Shown: positions 25,868 through 35,038 of the stretch, one piece after another
Numbering within the stretch: the first letter of the stretch is position 1
How the letters are laid out: every line of letters begins with the position of its first letter
Assembly: GCF_003688995.1 (NCBI RefSeq)
Contig: NZ_PENI01000031.1
Coordinates: 1 to 64,000 of the forward strand
Reading direction: 5' to 3'
Source of the DNA: Streptomyces shenzhenensis
Lineage (GTDB): Bacteria; Actinomycetota; Actinomycetes; Streptomycetales; Streptomycetaceae
DNA length: 64,000 bases
The notes under the pieces: generated by a model
The model's database searches: none
Seen by the model: the letters and a program-made list of their open reading frames with translations, nothing else
Told to the model about the DNA's origin: nothing
Position numbers and translations under genes: made by a program

Positions 25868-28800
25868 CTACCTGGTGGTCTGTACTCGGTACGGGGTCAG
25901 GGTGACGGGGCCGAGGAGGCCGTTCACGGTGGGCTTGCGGGATCCGAACTCGGCGGGGCGGTGTACGCGCAAGCGGTTGAGCAAGGTGCTGGCGACCTCG
26001 ACACGCAGCGTGTTCCGGCCTGGCCTGACCAGTTCGCCCAGGTCGAGGACGGTGCCGAGCTGTTCGGCCGCCGGGACCCGTCGGCCGTTGACCCACACGC
26101 GGTAGGCGCCCGACACGGCGCCGAGATCCAGCAGGGCGCCGCCGTCCCGCAGGCCCGCAGGCACCTGGAACACCGTGGTGTAGGTGCCCACGCCGACGGC
26201 GTCACGGATGCCGGGGATCTCGGTCCAGGACTTCAGCGCGACATCAGGGAAGGTGTGCGTGCGATGGCGGGTCTGCGACGACGCGTCGCCCTCGCGGCCC
26301 GGCAGCCACTCGTCGAGTGTCAGTGTCCAGTCTCCGAGGGGCTGCCCGGCCGGAACGCCCGTGATGTCGGTCGTGACGGTTCGACCGTCGCTCAGCTCGG
26401 TCGTGTACCGGCCGTTGGCCGCGGCGGTGACCGTCACACCGTTCTTGGTCCGGCGGGCGTCGGTGGCCGTGGTGCTCACCACGTGCACGGCCGGCGCCTC
26501 GGTGCCCGTGAAGGTGCGGCCGGCCAACGCGATGATCTTCGCGGCGCCCGCCGGCAGCGACACCGCCAGGGACGTGCGGGAGCCGGAGGTGTCGTAGGAA
26601 CCGACGGTGACGATCTTCCCGGTCCACGGGTCCAGCGCGTACGGCACCGTACCCTCCGCACCGCTGAGGGCGACGCTGGTGGTGACGGCCTTGTCGGTCC
26701 GGTTCACGAGCACGTAGTAGCGGGTGTCGGCGTCCTTGCGGACGATCGCCTTCACCCCTCGGTCGGCGATGTCGGCGTCCGGATGCAGGTCCCACCGGGC
26801 GAGCTCGGCCACCGCACCGGCGTCATCGGCCACCATCGTCACGTTGGAACGGCCGGCGATCCGCGCGAACGCCGTACGGACGGCCCGGTCCTGACCGGCC
26901 GCCTCCGCGGCATCGCGTGCGTAGCCGAGCGCCCGCCGCGGACCGTCGCCCACGATGATCACCGGCAGGCCGGCCTCGGCGACCCGGGCGACTTCCCGGG
27001 CGGTCTCCACGTCGGTGGGTGAGCTGTCGACGACCAGGGCTTTGAAATCCCCGCCTCCGGGCGCCAGGACACCGTCGGCGACCGGCTGTCCGGCCAGGGA
27101 GCCGGGTGTCACATACCCATAGGTGTAGCCGGCGTCGGCGAGGAACGAGCCGTCGTGTGTGGCCTTTCCACCGCTGATGACCTGGTTGAGCACGGCGACG
27201 TCGTATCCGGCCCGCCCGGTCTGCAGCGTCTGCTGCATCCGCGCGTAGTAGTCCGCGACGTCTGTCTCCATCGTCCAGGAGGGCTGACGGGGCCCGAACG
27301 CCTCGCCGATCCTGGCCCCGAAGGCGTGGAAGCCGGGCCAGTACGCCGAAGAGTCCCGCACGGTGCCGTCGGCGCTCGGCGGCATCACCGGGTAGGGCAG
27401 GCCGTGGAACACCATCTGGTTGGCACCCATGGCGTATTCCTTGTTGGCCTGCGCCACGATCTGGGCTTGGGTCAGGCCGTAGAGATTGCCGAAGCCGCCG
27501 GGCAGCATCTCGCTGCTGACGATCCGCTTGCCGGCCAGTGCCACGCCGGTGGCCACGGTGCGGAACTGGGGTTCGGTGCAGCCCAGGGACTCGCATTCGG
27601 TGATGTCGATCTCGTCAGCCGCGCCGCCGAGGTCGATCGGCTCGCCGTAGGGCTGCGCGCGGAACGTGAGACCCAGCTTGTGCGCCCACGCGCGGATGGG
27701 CCGGACGTGGTTTTCCAGGTACAGGTCGTTGAGGGTCTGCTCGACGTCCCAGCGCACCCGTTCGGCGATCTGCGACTGGCCGTCGGCGAAGGCGTAGACC
27801 GCGGCGGGCTCGCCGAACATCTCGGTGGACTCGACCTGCGCCAGGACCGGCAGGTACGGGACGACGGAGTACCCGTTCGTCCGCTCGAATGCGTCGAGGA
27901 AGTCGGCGGACCACATGTGGGCGCCCTTCAGCTCCAGCGAGTCCTCGAAGAGCGAGCCGCCGTTCGCCTTGAGGAGGCGCCGGGTTTCTGTGTCGAGCAG
28001 GCCGCCGAACCAGCTGGTGAACCGGTCGGCGCCGGCTTTCGAGAAGTGGTTGACGACGCGGGACTCCGGGTCGGACAACGGCGACGTCGTGTTGCCGTAC
28101 GGTGCGTCGTTGCGCTGCGCGGTGCCACGGTGCCAGTACCCGGTCACCATCCAGGTGCCCGATGCCGGTGCCTTCCAGGACACCGTGCCGTCCTTCACCT
28201 GGCGGCTGATGTCGGTGACGGTGGTCAGGTCGAGTTGCGGCGTGGCCTCGGCGCAGGCCTCGACACACCGGGTCGCCGTGGCGGTGACGTAGGTGGGCGG
28301 GGACGTCGTGGTCGTGGAGGTGACGACGCCGTTCTTCGACGTCCGGTCGGGGTAGGTCCTGGCGGGCGGCTGCGGCACGGCCGCGCGGTAGGACGCGCCG
28401 GCCGCCACGGTGGCGCTGCCGGTGACGAGTTCCTGGCTCGCGGCGTCGCTGGTGACGTCAAGCCCGGGAATCGCGGTCGGCCATCGGCTGCCCAGCGTCA
28501 GGTCCACCTGTACGTTCAACCGCCGGCCCTCGGCGAGGACGGCCTTGACCGCGCGCCGCCAGCCGGCGTCACCGTAACTGTGCGCGTCCGGGTCCACGAC
28601 GTAGTCGGCGCCGTCCATCACCATGGCGATCTCGACACCCTTGTAGCCGGCGGCGGCGACCTGGCGCAGCTGTCCGACGGCGGTGGCGGCGTCGACCGAT
28701 GACGGCCACCACCAGCGGAACATCGCTCCCGACGCCTGCCGTGCACCGGTGAAGTCCCGCACGAAGGGATCCGGGCTCTTGGCGGTGGCGGACGCTTCTG

Positions 28801-28936
28801 CTCCGGGCGCCGCCACCCCCGCCGAGACCGTGGTGACGGCCGCCACCATGGTCAGACAGAGGCTGACGGAGACGCGTTGCCTGACGGATGTACCGGTGCG
28901 ATGTCGGGGTGCGCGCGGTCTCCAAGGTATTGCCAC
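25868..28936 (-). CDS. large secreted glycosyl hydrolase, GH106 alpha-L-rhamnosidase-like
   Basis: 1022 residues from a GTG at 28936, six bases after AGGGAG; a longer GTG at 29008 lacks a site. The N-terminus has a basic region, a hydrophobic segment (VSVSLCLTMVAAVTTVSAG) and cleavage near AEA-S. The mature start GAMFRWWWPSSVDAATAVGQL and the block GVEIAMVMDGADYV are typical of GH106. EIDITECESLGCTEP and LAGKRIVSSEMLPGGFGNLYG follow in the catalytic region. The C-terminal RGD-like beta domain (AYRVWVNGRRVPAAEQLGT) binds sugar. It probably releases L-rhamnose from pectin or glycosides outside the cell. A LacI-type operator precedes it. Confidence 0.8.
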   Translation of the reverse strand: MAIPWRPRAPRHRTGTSVRQRVSVSLCLTMVAAVTTVSAGVAAPGAEASATAKSPDPFVRDFTGARQASGAMFRWWWPSSVDAATAVGQLRQVAAAGYKGVEIAMVMDGADYVVDPDAHSYGDAGWRRAVKAVLAEGRRLNVQVDLTLGSRWPTAIPGLDVTSDAASQELVTGSATVAAGASYRAAVPQPPARTYPDRTSKNGVVTSTTTTSPPTYVTATATRCVEACAEATPQLDLTTVTDISRQVKDGTVSWKAPASGTWMVTGYWHRGTAQRNDAPYGNTTSPLSDPESRVVNHFSKAGADRFTSWFGGLLDTETRRLLKANGGSLFEDSLELKGAHMWSADFLDAFERTNGYSVVPYLPVLAQVESTEMFGEPAAVYAFADGQSQIAERVRWDVEQTLNDLYLENHVRPIRAWAHKLGLTFRAQPYGEPIDLGGAADEIDITECESLGCTEPQFRTVATGVALAGKRIVSSEMLPGGFGNLYGLTQAQIVAQANKEYAMGANQMVFHGLPYPVMPPSADGTVRDSSAYWPGFHAFGARIGEAFGPRQPSWTMETDVADYYARMQQTLQTGRAGYDVAVLNQVISGGKATHDGSFLADAGYTYGYVTPGSLAGQPVADGVLAPGGGDFKALVVDSSPTDVETAREVARVAEAGLPVIIVGDGPRRALGYARDAAEAAGQDRAVRTAFARIAGRSNVTMVADDAGAVAELARWDLHPDADIADRGVKAIVRKDADTRYYVLVNRTDKAVTTSVALSGAEGTVPYALDPWTGKIVTVGSYDTSGSRTSLAVSLPAGAAKIIALAGRTFTGTEAPAVHVVSTTATDARRTKNGVTVTAAANGRYTTELSDGRTVTTDITGVPAGQPLGDWTLTLDEWLPGREGDASSQTRHRTHTFPDVALKSWTEIPGIRDAVGVGTYTTVFQVPAGLRDGGALLDLGAVSGAYRVWVNGRRVPAAEQLGTVLDLGELVRPGRNTLRVEVASTLLNRLRVHRPAEFGSRKPTVNGLLGPVTLTPYRVQTTR

Positions 28937-28954
28937 TGCTTGCTCCCTTGCGTA

Positions 28955-28968
28955 TTGAAACGATTCAA
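28955..28968. promoter_or_regulatory. LacI-family operator TTGAAACGATTCAA
   Basis: A 14-base dyad with central CG, the form bound by LacI-family repressors, 19 bases upstream of the rhamnosidase start. It implies sugar-inducible control by a LacI protein encoded elsewhere. Confidence 0.65.
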
Positions 28969-28992
28969 TCCTGGACGTCCCGGGGAGCGTAG

Positions 28993-29010
28993 GTGTGTCC
29001 CAGGACACAC
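28993..29010. promoter_or_regulatory. palindrome GTGTGTCC-CA-GGACACAC
   Basis: A perfect 8+8 dyad about 60 bases upstream of the rhamnosidase start and 25 bases from the LacI-type operator. Possible second regulator site or promoter element. Confidence 0.4.
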
Positions 29011-29445
29011 GTCAATATCCCTGCAACCACCGGTTTCCATCCGGGCCTGGAGCGTCTTCGTTGCCGCCTTCATCGGCACACCTGCGCATCGATCTGCTGC
29101 GCGGCCTACTGGTCCGTGCCGCGGCCGGCCGTGCGATGTCTGGCAGGTGGCGGGATGTCCGCGTCGCGGTGGGGATGGAGGCGGCGTGTGTTTTCGCGGG
29201 TCGAGGATGCTGTCCAGGATGTGGTCGGTGGAGGCTGGTTCGGGTTTTCGTCCTGTGCCGCGGGCAACGCGGCGCGGTCCGCCGCGGTCCGCGTGGCGGG
29301 CTCGCTCGCGGTGCGCTTGCGGCCCGGGGGGCAAGGCGTCGATCAGAGTGCCGAGTTGCCGGTGTGTCGTGCCGGTTGGTTCAGGGTGCTGCGGGTCAAC
29401 CCCGCCGGCCTTGTCGGATCTGGCGGCTGCCCGCCGCCGTGGCCC
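29011..29445. other. 435-base stretch with no supported gene
   Basis: Arginine-rich frames on both strands only. It precedes the ABC ATPase remnant. No repeat or terminator was seen. Confidence 0.35.
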
Positions 29446-29960
29446 ATGGTGCGCATCACCTACCACGGCACGCCCGCAGTGAAAGGCGTCCGCCTGGAGT
29501 TACCGGCCGGCCAGATGCGCTGCGTCAGCGGGCCCTCCGGCTCGGGCAAGAGCACCCTGCTGCGCCGCATCAGCCTTCTGGAGGCATGGGATGCGGGCAC
29601 GGTCGAAGTCGACGGCGTCCTCGTCGGCTACGACCGCGTGGCCCGCGAGGCGGACGGTACGGACGCGTGCGGCTGAAGGAGCTGCCCGCCCGGCGGATCC
29701 GCGCGCAGCGGGTCGAGATCGGGGTGGTGTTCCCGCACTTCACCCCTTCCCGCACCTGGCCGTGTCGCAGAACATCGGCGAGGCCCCGGTCACGGGGCGT
29801 GGGGTACGCCGGGTTGTGGAGGCTGCCATGCAGGCCCACGGTCCGTTCGACGAGGTGGGGCCGGCTGACTACGAGGACGCCTGCCCACGGCAGTTGTCCG
29901 GCGGCCAGCAGCAACGGGTCGCGATCGTCCGGGCGTTGGTCATGCGCCCCAGGCCATTGA
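29446..29960 (+). pseudogene. ABC transporter ATP-binding protein remnant
   Basis: One frame codes MVRITYHGTPAVKGV then CVSGPSGSGKSTLLRRISLLE with an intact Walker A. After frameshifts a second frame codes FPHLAVSQNIGEAPV and DACPRQLSGGQQQRVAIVRAL, the Q-loop-to-signature region of an amino-acid type importer ATPase. The sequence ends at ALVMRPR, before Walker B. Multiple frameshifts and the missing end show it is inactive. Confidence 0.65.
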
Positions 29961-30038
29961 CTGAATCTGACGGCCCACGGCCGGCGACGGCGTCCGCGAG
30001 GGCCGTAGCCAGGTCTCCGTTGTATGTAGTGTGCGGCA

Positions 30039-30602
30039 ATGACAAGAAGCGAGCGGCTCGCGGAGCAGTTGGACTGGTACTGGCGCAAGAACCTGCGGCC
30101 ACGGTTGGACGGTCTTACCGACGAGGAGTACTTCTGGGAGCCGGTGCGGGGCTGCTGGAGCATCCGCCCACGTGGCACGTCGGCCGCACCGATGTCGGCA
30201 GGCTCGGGGGAGTGGACGATGGACTCCGCGTCCCCTGCCCCGGTGCCGGCGCCGGTGACCACGATTGCCTGGCGGCTGGCGCACATCATCGTCTCGTGCC
30301 TGGGCTATCGGGTCGGATGGTACTTCGGCGGCCAGGGCGTCGACTCCCAGACATTCGCCTACGCGGGGACCGCTGACGAGGCGCTGAAACAGCTCGATGA
30401 GATGTATGGGAGATGGAACGCGGGGGTCCGCGAGCTCTCGGACGCTGACCTGGACAATCCGCCCACAGTGGGTCCCGAGCGGTTTCCCATGGAGAACAGG
30501 GTCCTGCACGTCAACAGGGAGCTGATCCATCACGGCGCCGAGATTTCGCTGCTGCGCGACCTCTACCGCTGGCAGGACGGAGCCGTACCGCGCCGACTAT
30601 GA
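30039..30602 (+). CDS. DinB-family protein
   Basis: 187 residues with the four-helix DinB pattern: LAEQLDWYWRKNLRPRLDGLT, EEYFWEPVRGCWSIR, TTIAWRLAHIIV (first metal His) and NRELIHHGAEISLLRDLYR (second His pair). DinB-like proteins are thiol-transferase or metalloproteins, often using mycothiol in actinomycetes. The exact reaction is unknown. No clear ribosome binding site; it stands alone between a pseudogene and an IS remnant. Confidence 0.8.
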   Translation: MTRSERLAEQLDWYWRKNLRPRLDGLTDEEYFWEPVRGCWSIRPRGTSAAPMSAGSGEWTMDSASPAPVPAPVTTIAWRLAHIIVSCLGYRVGWYFGGQGVDSQTFAYAGTADEALKQLDEMYGRWNAGVRELSDADLDNPPTVGPERFPMENRVLHVNRELIHHGAEISLLRDLYRWQDGAVPRRL

Positions 30603-30803
30603 CCTTCCGGTAACCGGCGATCGAGCTTCGGAAACCTACGTGTACTCCGTGACGCTCCGTGGCTGCGAGCTTCAGTGAAGCTGCGCCCACTTGAAGTAGC
30701 TGGTCAGGGTGGTGGCGTGAGGATCGTTCGGGGTGGTCATGCTGGTGTTGGGCGGATGTCTCGGGTGTAGGGCGGGAGCGGTGCGGATCTTGGTGAGGAT
30801 CCG

Positions 30804-31375
30804 TCAGTTCTTGAGACGGGCGAAGCCGTGCTCGACCGGGGCGCGGGTGGCCTTGAAGCCGGTGACGACCATGGGGTCATCCGGGTCGTGGTCCAGGCCG
30901 AGGAAGCCGAGATCGGCCAGGGCGCCGAGGCCGGCGGTGCGTAGGTGGGACAGGACGCGGTCACGGCGGGCGGCGGTGATGTCGTGAGCGCGACCGGCCG
31001 GGCCGCGGAGATCCAGATCATCCGGCCCCGTTCGTCGGTCAGGGCGAGGACGTGCAGGCCGTGGCGGTGGTGTTTGCCGGAGCAGTTCGGCCGGTTCGCC
31101 GTTTTGGTGCGGCGCTGGGTGGGGATGAGGGTGCCGTCGATCAGGACGACCTCGCCGCCCCGCCGGGCGATCTTCTTCAGGGCGCGGTCCAGCCGTGGGG
31201 CCTTGGCGGCCAGCAAGGTGTTGAGCTCGTCGCGCCAGCGCCGGATGGGGGTGGCGGAGACGTGGTTGCCGCCAGCCATGTCGGCCAGGCGCTGATCGTG
31301 CCGCAGCACGGCCAGCACGGCCAGCACGATGGTCGCGAAAGTCGCCGGGGCACCTTGGTTACGCCCTGCCGTCCG
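30804..31375 (-). pseudogene. DDE transposase (IS5-like) with frameshift
   Basis: The main minus frame reads TIVLAVLAVLRHDQRLADMA, then SATPIRRWRDELNTLLAAK, GEVVLIDGTLIPTQRR (first catalytic Asp), GKHHRHGLHVLALTDERGR and MIWISAARP. Shifting by one, the sequence continues with HDITAARRD, GALADLGFLGLDHD (second Asp) and PVEHGFARLKN ending in a stop at 30804-30806. The frameshift near 30990 breaks the gene. Inverted terminal repeats could not be identified by eye. Confidence 0.7.
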
Positions 31376-31385
31376 TGCGGGCCGG

Positions 31386-31804
31386 TCACGGGCGGACGGT
31401 GAACTTCCCGTCGGGCCGTTTGTGCAGCCGGCCGTGGTCGGCCAGCTTCCCGCGCAGCGGCTCCAGCTTGCCCCGCACCCTGGTGTCCACGCCCAGCGCC
31501 TCGCCGATCTGCCGGGTAGCGGCCGGACTGCCGGCCGCCCGCACGGCAGCCAGGATGCGCTGACACTCCGCCGGCAACGCGGACTCCAAAAATCCCGGCC
31601 CACGCTCTGGGAACACCCTCACTGACCGACCCGCCACCTGACCACCGGCGATCCGGCCTGGGCCCTCTCGTTGGCGAGCTGGTCACTCATCCGCTGCCAC
31701 ACTCGCTCGGCCCGCACCTCCGCCAGCTGCTTGACCAGCTGTTCTTCGAGTCCGTCCAACTCCGCAGGACGCGCGGCAATCCGTTCCTGTATCTCGGGGT
31801 CCAT
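31386..31804 (-). pseudogene. frameshifted small helix-turn-helix protein next to the transposase
   Basis: From an ATG at 31804 the frame reads MDPEIQERIAARPAELDG, LVKQLAEVRAERVWQRMSDQL. It then shifts near 31635 into ALPAECQRILAAVRAAGSP and TRQIGEALGVDTRVRGKLEPL ending FTVRP. The second half looks like a winged-helix domain, the first like a coiled coil. Probably an accessory protein of unknown role, now broken. Confidence 0.5.
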
Positions 31805-31903
31805 ATGGCGCAGCTTCGATGCGTACGGACGGGGGTGAGGCAGGTGAGTGTGCCGTGTGCTCTGGCCGCGCAACGGCGCCCGCACGGCAGCGGGTACGCC
31901 CCG

Positions 31904-33094
31904 TCAGGGGCGGGTGGCCTCGGTGTGGGCGGGTGTTGGTGTCGGCCGGTCGGGCCTTGTGCCGGTCATCTTCAGGGCCGCGGCTGACAGCAATGGGACG
32001 ACGGCGATGAGAGCGAAGCCGCGATCGCCGAAGGCGTGGTAGGCGGGGAGCCAAACGGTGGCCGCTGCCGCGCCACCGAAGAACTGGGCGGACATGGCCA
32101 GGGAGGCCGCACCGCCCCGGTTGCCGGACGTGCTGGTGACGGCCAGCGCGTTGATCGTGGAACGCAGACCGGTGACGGCGGCACCGACAAGGACGATGCC
32201 CGCGATGACGAGGGGCAGGGCCGTGCCGAGCGCGGCGCACAGCAGCCCCAGGGCCATGGCCGTGTCGGAGAGGATGCCGGTGCGCTGCGGTCCCCGTGTG
32301 GAGAGGAACCGGCCGACCAACGGCGCCGCGGCCACTCCGGCGATCCCGAAAGCCGAGCTGGCCAGGCCGATCCCGACCGGTCCGAGACCAAATCGGTCGT
32401 GGAGGCGTAGTACGGCCAGGACGGTAAGGCCGACGGCTGCGAGGTAGGCGAGGAAGGAGATGGAACAGGCCAGCGCGAGCTGTCTGTTGGCGAGCGAATG
32501 CCAGGAAGCGCGGTCGGTCGTGGTACGGCGGGTGGCCGAGCGGGACGGTGGGAAGCACACCAGTAGCAGACCGCACAGGCCCGGCACGAGGAAGGCCAGC
32601 CGCCAGTCAAGGGCCGCGCCGGCACCGCTGAACAGCGGGCTCATTCCCTGCCCCGCGGCCTGTGCGGCGGCGAACCAGCTCAGGGCCTTCGCCAGGCGTA
32701 CGCCGTCGACCAGATCGGAGATCGCCGCCACCAGCAGCGGCGTGGTGAAGGCGTTGGTGGCTCCCTGGAAAGCGCGCGCCGTAAGAAAAAACTCCATGGT
32801 CGGCGCCAGGGCGCACAAGGCTGTCGCCACCACGAACGCCGCCACCGCCACCCGCAACACCCGCCGGCGTCCCCAGCGTTCCGCCAGGGTGCCGCTGACG
32901 AGCATCAGGGCGGCGAAGGGCAGCATGTAGGCGGTGACGGCGGCAGCCGCGGTCTGCGGGGTGCTGTGCAGACCGGCGGCCACCTCGTGCACGATGGGCG
33001 TCACCATCGTGCTGCCGTACGGACCCAGGAACCCCCCGACGTACAGGGGCCACACTCGGTGGCCGGGCGTGCGGTCGCGGCGCGGGTCGCGCAC
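31904..33094 (-). CDS. MFS drug/metabolite transporter
   Basis: 396 residues from a GTG at 33094 preceded by GGGAG; longer starts add a non-membrane, arginine-rich tail. About twelve membrane segments are seen, beginning VWPLYVGGFLGPYGSTMVTP. The MFS motif A-like loop is GTLAERWGRRRVLRVAV. Other segments include FLAYLAAVGLTVLAVLRL and ALPLVIAGIVLVGAAVTGL. It is a proton-coupled carrier in the cytoplasmic membrane; export is likely from its drug-efflux-like layout. Substrate unknown. It follows a strong terminator and so is separate from the upstream ABC operon. Confidence 0.82.
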   Translation of the reverse strand: MRDPRRDRTPGHRVWPLYVGGFLGPYGSTMVTPIVHEVAAGLHSTPQTAAAAVTAYMLPFAALMLVSGTLAERWGRRRVLRVAVAAFVVATALCALAPTMEFFLTARAFQGATNAFTTPLLVAAISDLVDGVRLAKALSWFAAAQAAGQGMSPLFSGAGAALDWRLAFLVPGLCGLLLVCFPPSRSATRRTTTDRASWHSLANRQLALACSISFLAYLAAVGLTVLAVLRLHDRFGLGPVGIGLASSAFGIAGVAAAPLVGRFLSTRGPQRTGILSDTAMALGLLCAALGTALPLVIAGIVLVGAAVTGLRSTINALAVTSTSGNRGGAASLAMSAQFFGGAAAATVWLPAYHAFGDRGFALIAVVPLLSAAALKMTGTRPDRPTPTPAHTEATRP

Positions 33095-33145
33095 AGCAGG
33101 TCTCCCAGGTCGAGGAACGTCGCAGCGGTGAGAAGATGCCGGTGC

Positions 33146-33186
33146 CCGTGGGGTGTACGGCGGTAACGGCGCCGTACACCCCACGG
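33146..33186 (-). terminator. strong terminator of the ABC operon
   Basis: A perfect 17-base stem (CCGTGGGGTGTACGGCG and its complement) with a 7-base loop lies 66 bases past the last ABC-operon stop and upstream of the MFS start. Confidence 0.8.
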
Positions 33187-33251
33187 TGTTCCGGGTGAGG
33201 GAGGCCGACAACCGCGGGCAGGTGCCTCGGCCGGCGCCGGTCCGCCCCGGG

Positions 33252-34157
33252 TCAGGCCGGCAGCAGGTTGTCGACCAGGGAGTTGTACGTAGAGCCGTCC
33301 TCGCTGATCAGGTTCCAGCTGCGCATCCAGTCGAAGGTGCGCTGGAACTGGCCCAACGGGTACGGAGCCGGGTCGACGAACCGCAGCCGCCAGCGCGGGA
33401 AGTCCGCCGGCTTGACGTCGGCGTCGATCTCCGCGGGCACCTCTCCGATGAGGTGGTGCAGGTAGGGGTAGGGGTCCTCCTGAAGCTTGCGGACAGCCTT
33501 GACGACCGCACGGTTGAGCGCCTCGTAGGTGTCCGCGTCGATCTCCGGCGAAGCGATCTCCGAGCCGACGTAGAACGCCTCGGTGAGGATCTGGTAGCCC
33601 TGCTTCTGAGCTACGGTGATCCACGGCTCCATCAGTGCGGCGGCCGGGACGACGCCGTCACGCAGCGCTTCGAAGCGCTGCTGCGGCCCGCCGATGTGCA
33701 CGACCTTGATCTCCTCGCGGGGCAGGAAGCCCTCCAGGGCCTGGAGCGCGAGGTAGTGCGAGCCGTGGTGGAAGTTCACGGCGACCGGTTGGCCGGCCAG
33801 GTCCTGCGGGTGGACGGCCGAGGAGCCGGGCGGCACCAGGATCGCCTGGCTGCCGACTGCGGCCCGCTTGCCGACGACCCGGCCGCCGACCTCGGTGTCG
33901 TGGGAGCGGCGGATCTGTCCCCATTCGCACGCCCGGTACAGGGAGGCGTCGCCGCTCTCGAAGTTGGAGCGTACGGTGCCGAACGAGCTGACCAGTTCGT
34001 GGTCGTCGAGGTAGGAGACGTTGGCGTCATAGCCCTTGGGCACGAAGTCGACCTCCAGGCCCTCTTCCTCGTAATAGCCCTCGTCCTTGGCGACAAGCTG
34101 GGGCAGGGAGAAGACCAGCGAGAGGGTCTCCATGGTGACTTTCTTCTGGGGTGCCAT
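33252..34157 (-). CDS. SsuA/THI5-like binding-protein-fold protein without signal peptide
   Basis: 301 residues from the ATG at 34157 (AAAGGA upstream). It has the NMT1/THI5 periplasmic-binding fold: METLSLVFSLPQLVAKDEGYY, a Cys-containing CEWGQIRRSHD, FHHGSHYLALQALEGFL, and VVPAAALMEPWI. It has no hydrophobic leader or lipobox, so it should stay in the cytosol. A close paralog of the same type lies at 37434-38306 in the same operon, and a true lipoprotein at 35938. It could be a soluble enzyme of the binding-protein fold, such as a DszB-like desulfinase or a THI5-like protein. Confidence 0.65.
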   Translation of the reverse strand: MAPQKKVTMETLSLVFSLPQLVAKDEGYYEEEGLEVDFVPKGYDANVSYLDDHELVSSFGTVRSNFESGDASLYRACEWGQIRRSHDTEVGGRVVGKRAAVGSQAILVPPGSSAVHPQDLAGQPVAVNFHHGSHYLALQALEGFLPREEIKVVHIGGPQQRFEALRDGVVPAAALMEPWITVAQKQGYQILTEAFYVGSEIASPEIDADTYEALNRAVVKAVRKLQEDPYPYLHHLIGEVPAEIDADVKPADFPRWRLRFVDPAPYPLGQFQRTFDWMRSWNLISEDGSTYNSLVDNLLPA

Positions 34158-34213
34158 CGGAGGCGGGTTCCTTTCGGTTGTGGTGCTGTTTCGTCGGGCG
34201 CTCTGAGCAGGGG

Positions 34214-35038
34214 TCAGCCCAGAGCGGCGAGGATCTCGTTCTGATAGGTGAAGAGCCGCGGATCTTCCGGCGTGCGAGGCCGTGACAGGTCGAGCGTGAA
34301 CTCGGCACTCACCCGCGCGGGGCGGCCATCGAGGACGATCACTCGGTCGGCGAGGAAGGCCGCTTCCAGGGGGTTGTGGGTGACGAGCAGCCCCGTGCGG
34401 GGTCGTGCTGTCCACAGTTCCTGGAGCAGCAGGCGCAGCCGGCGTGCCGTCAACTGGTCCAGGGCGCTGAACGGTTCGTCCAGCAGGACCAGTTCGGGCT
34501 GTACCGCGAAGGCACGGGCCACGGCGGCGCGCTGGCGCTGTCCGCCGGAGAGCACTGAGGGATAGTGGTGGGCATATTCGGCGAGGCCCACATCGGCGAG
34601 CGCCCGATCGGCACCAGCCGGGTCGAGTCCCGAACTGGTCAGTGCCAGTTCGAGGTTACGGCGCACCGAAACCCAGTCCAGCAGCCGCGGCTGCTGGAAG
34701 ACCACGCCGAGCCGGTGGCGTGCCATGTCCGTGCTGTTGCCGGCTCCGGGCGTCGGGGATCCGGCGGCGAGTGTGTCGTCGTTGAGCGTGATCCGGCCGG
34801 AGTCGGGGCGTTCGAGCCCCGCCACGAGGTGCAGCAGGGTGGTCTTGCCGGTGCCGGAGGCGCCGACGACGGCGACGAGTTCCCCGTGGTGCACGGTGAG
34901 GGAGAAGTCGTCGAACACGGTCTCGCGCACGCCGGTGCGGGCGCTCGTGAACTCTTTGCTCACACCGTCGAGCACGACGTACGGCCGTCGCTGGATGCGC
35001 CCAGCCGACGATGACGTGGCGGTGTCCGTGCCGCTCAT
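34214..35038 (-). CDS. ABC transporter ATP-binding protein (SsuB/TauB/ThiZ type)
   Basis: 274 residues with Walker A GASGTGKTT, Q-loop VVFQQPRLLDW, signature LSGGQRQRAAVARAFAVQP, Walker B LVLLDEPFSALD and H-loop LLVTHNPLEAAFLADR. This is the nitrate/sulfonate/taurine importer class. The ATG overlaps the permease stop (ATGA). It energises the permease at 35035-35931 from the inner membrane face. Confidence 0.9.
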   Translation of the reverse strand: MSGTDTATSSSAGRIQRRPYVVLDGVSKEFTSARTGVRETVFDDFSLTVHHGELVAVVGASGTGKTTLLHLVAGLERPDSGRITLNDDTLAAGSPTPGAGNSTDMARHRLGVVFQQPRLLDWVSVRRNLELALTSSGLDPAGADRALADVGLAEYAHHYPSVLSGGQRQRAAVARAFAVQPELVLLDEPFSALDQLTARRLRLLLQELWTARPRTGLLVTHNPLEAAFLADRVIVLDGRPARVSAEFTLDLSRPRTPEDPRLFTYQNEILAALG

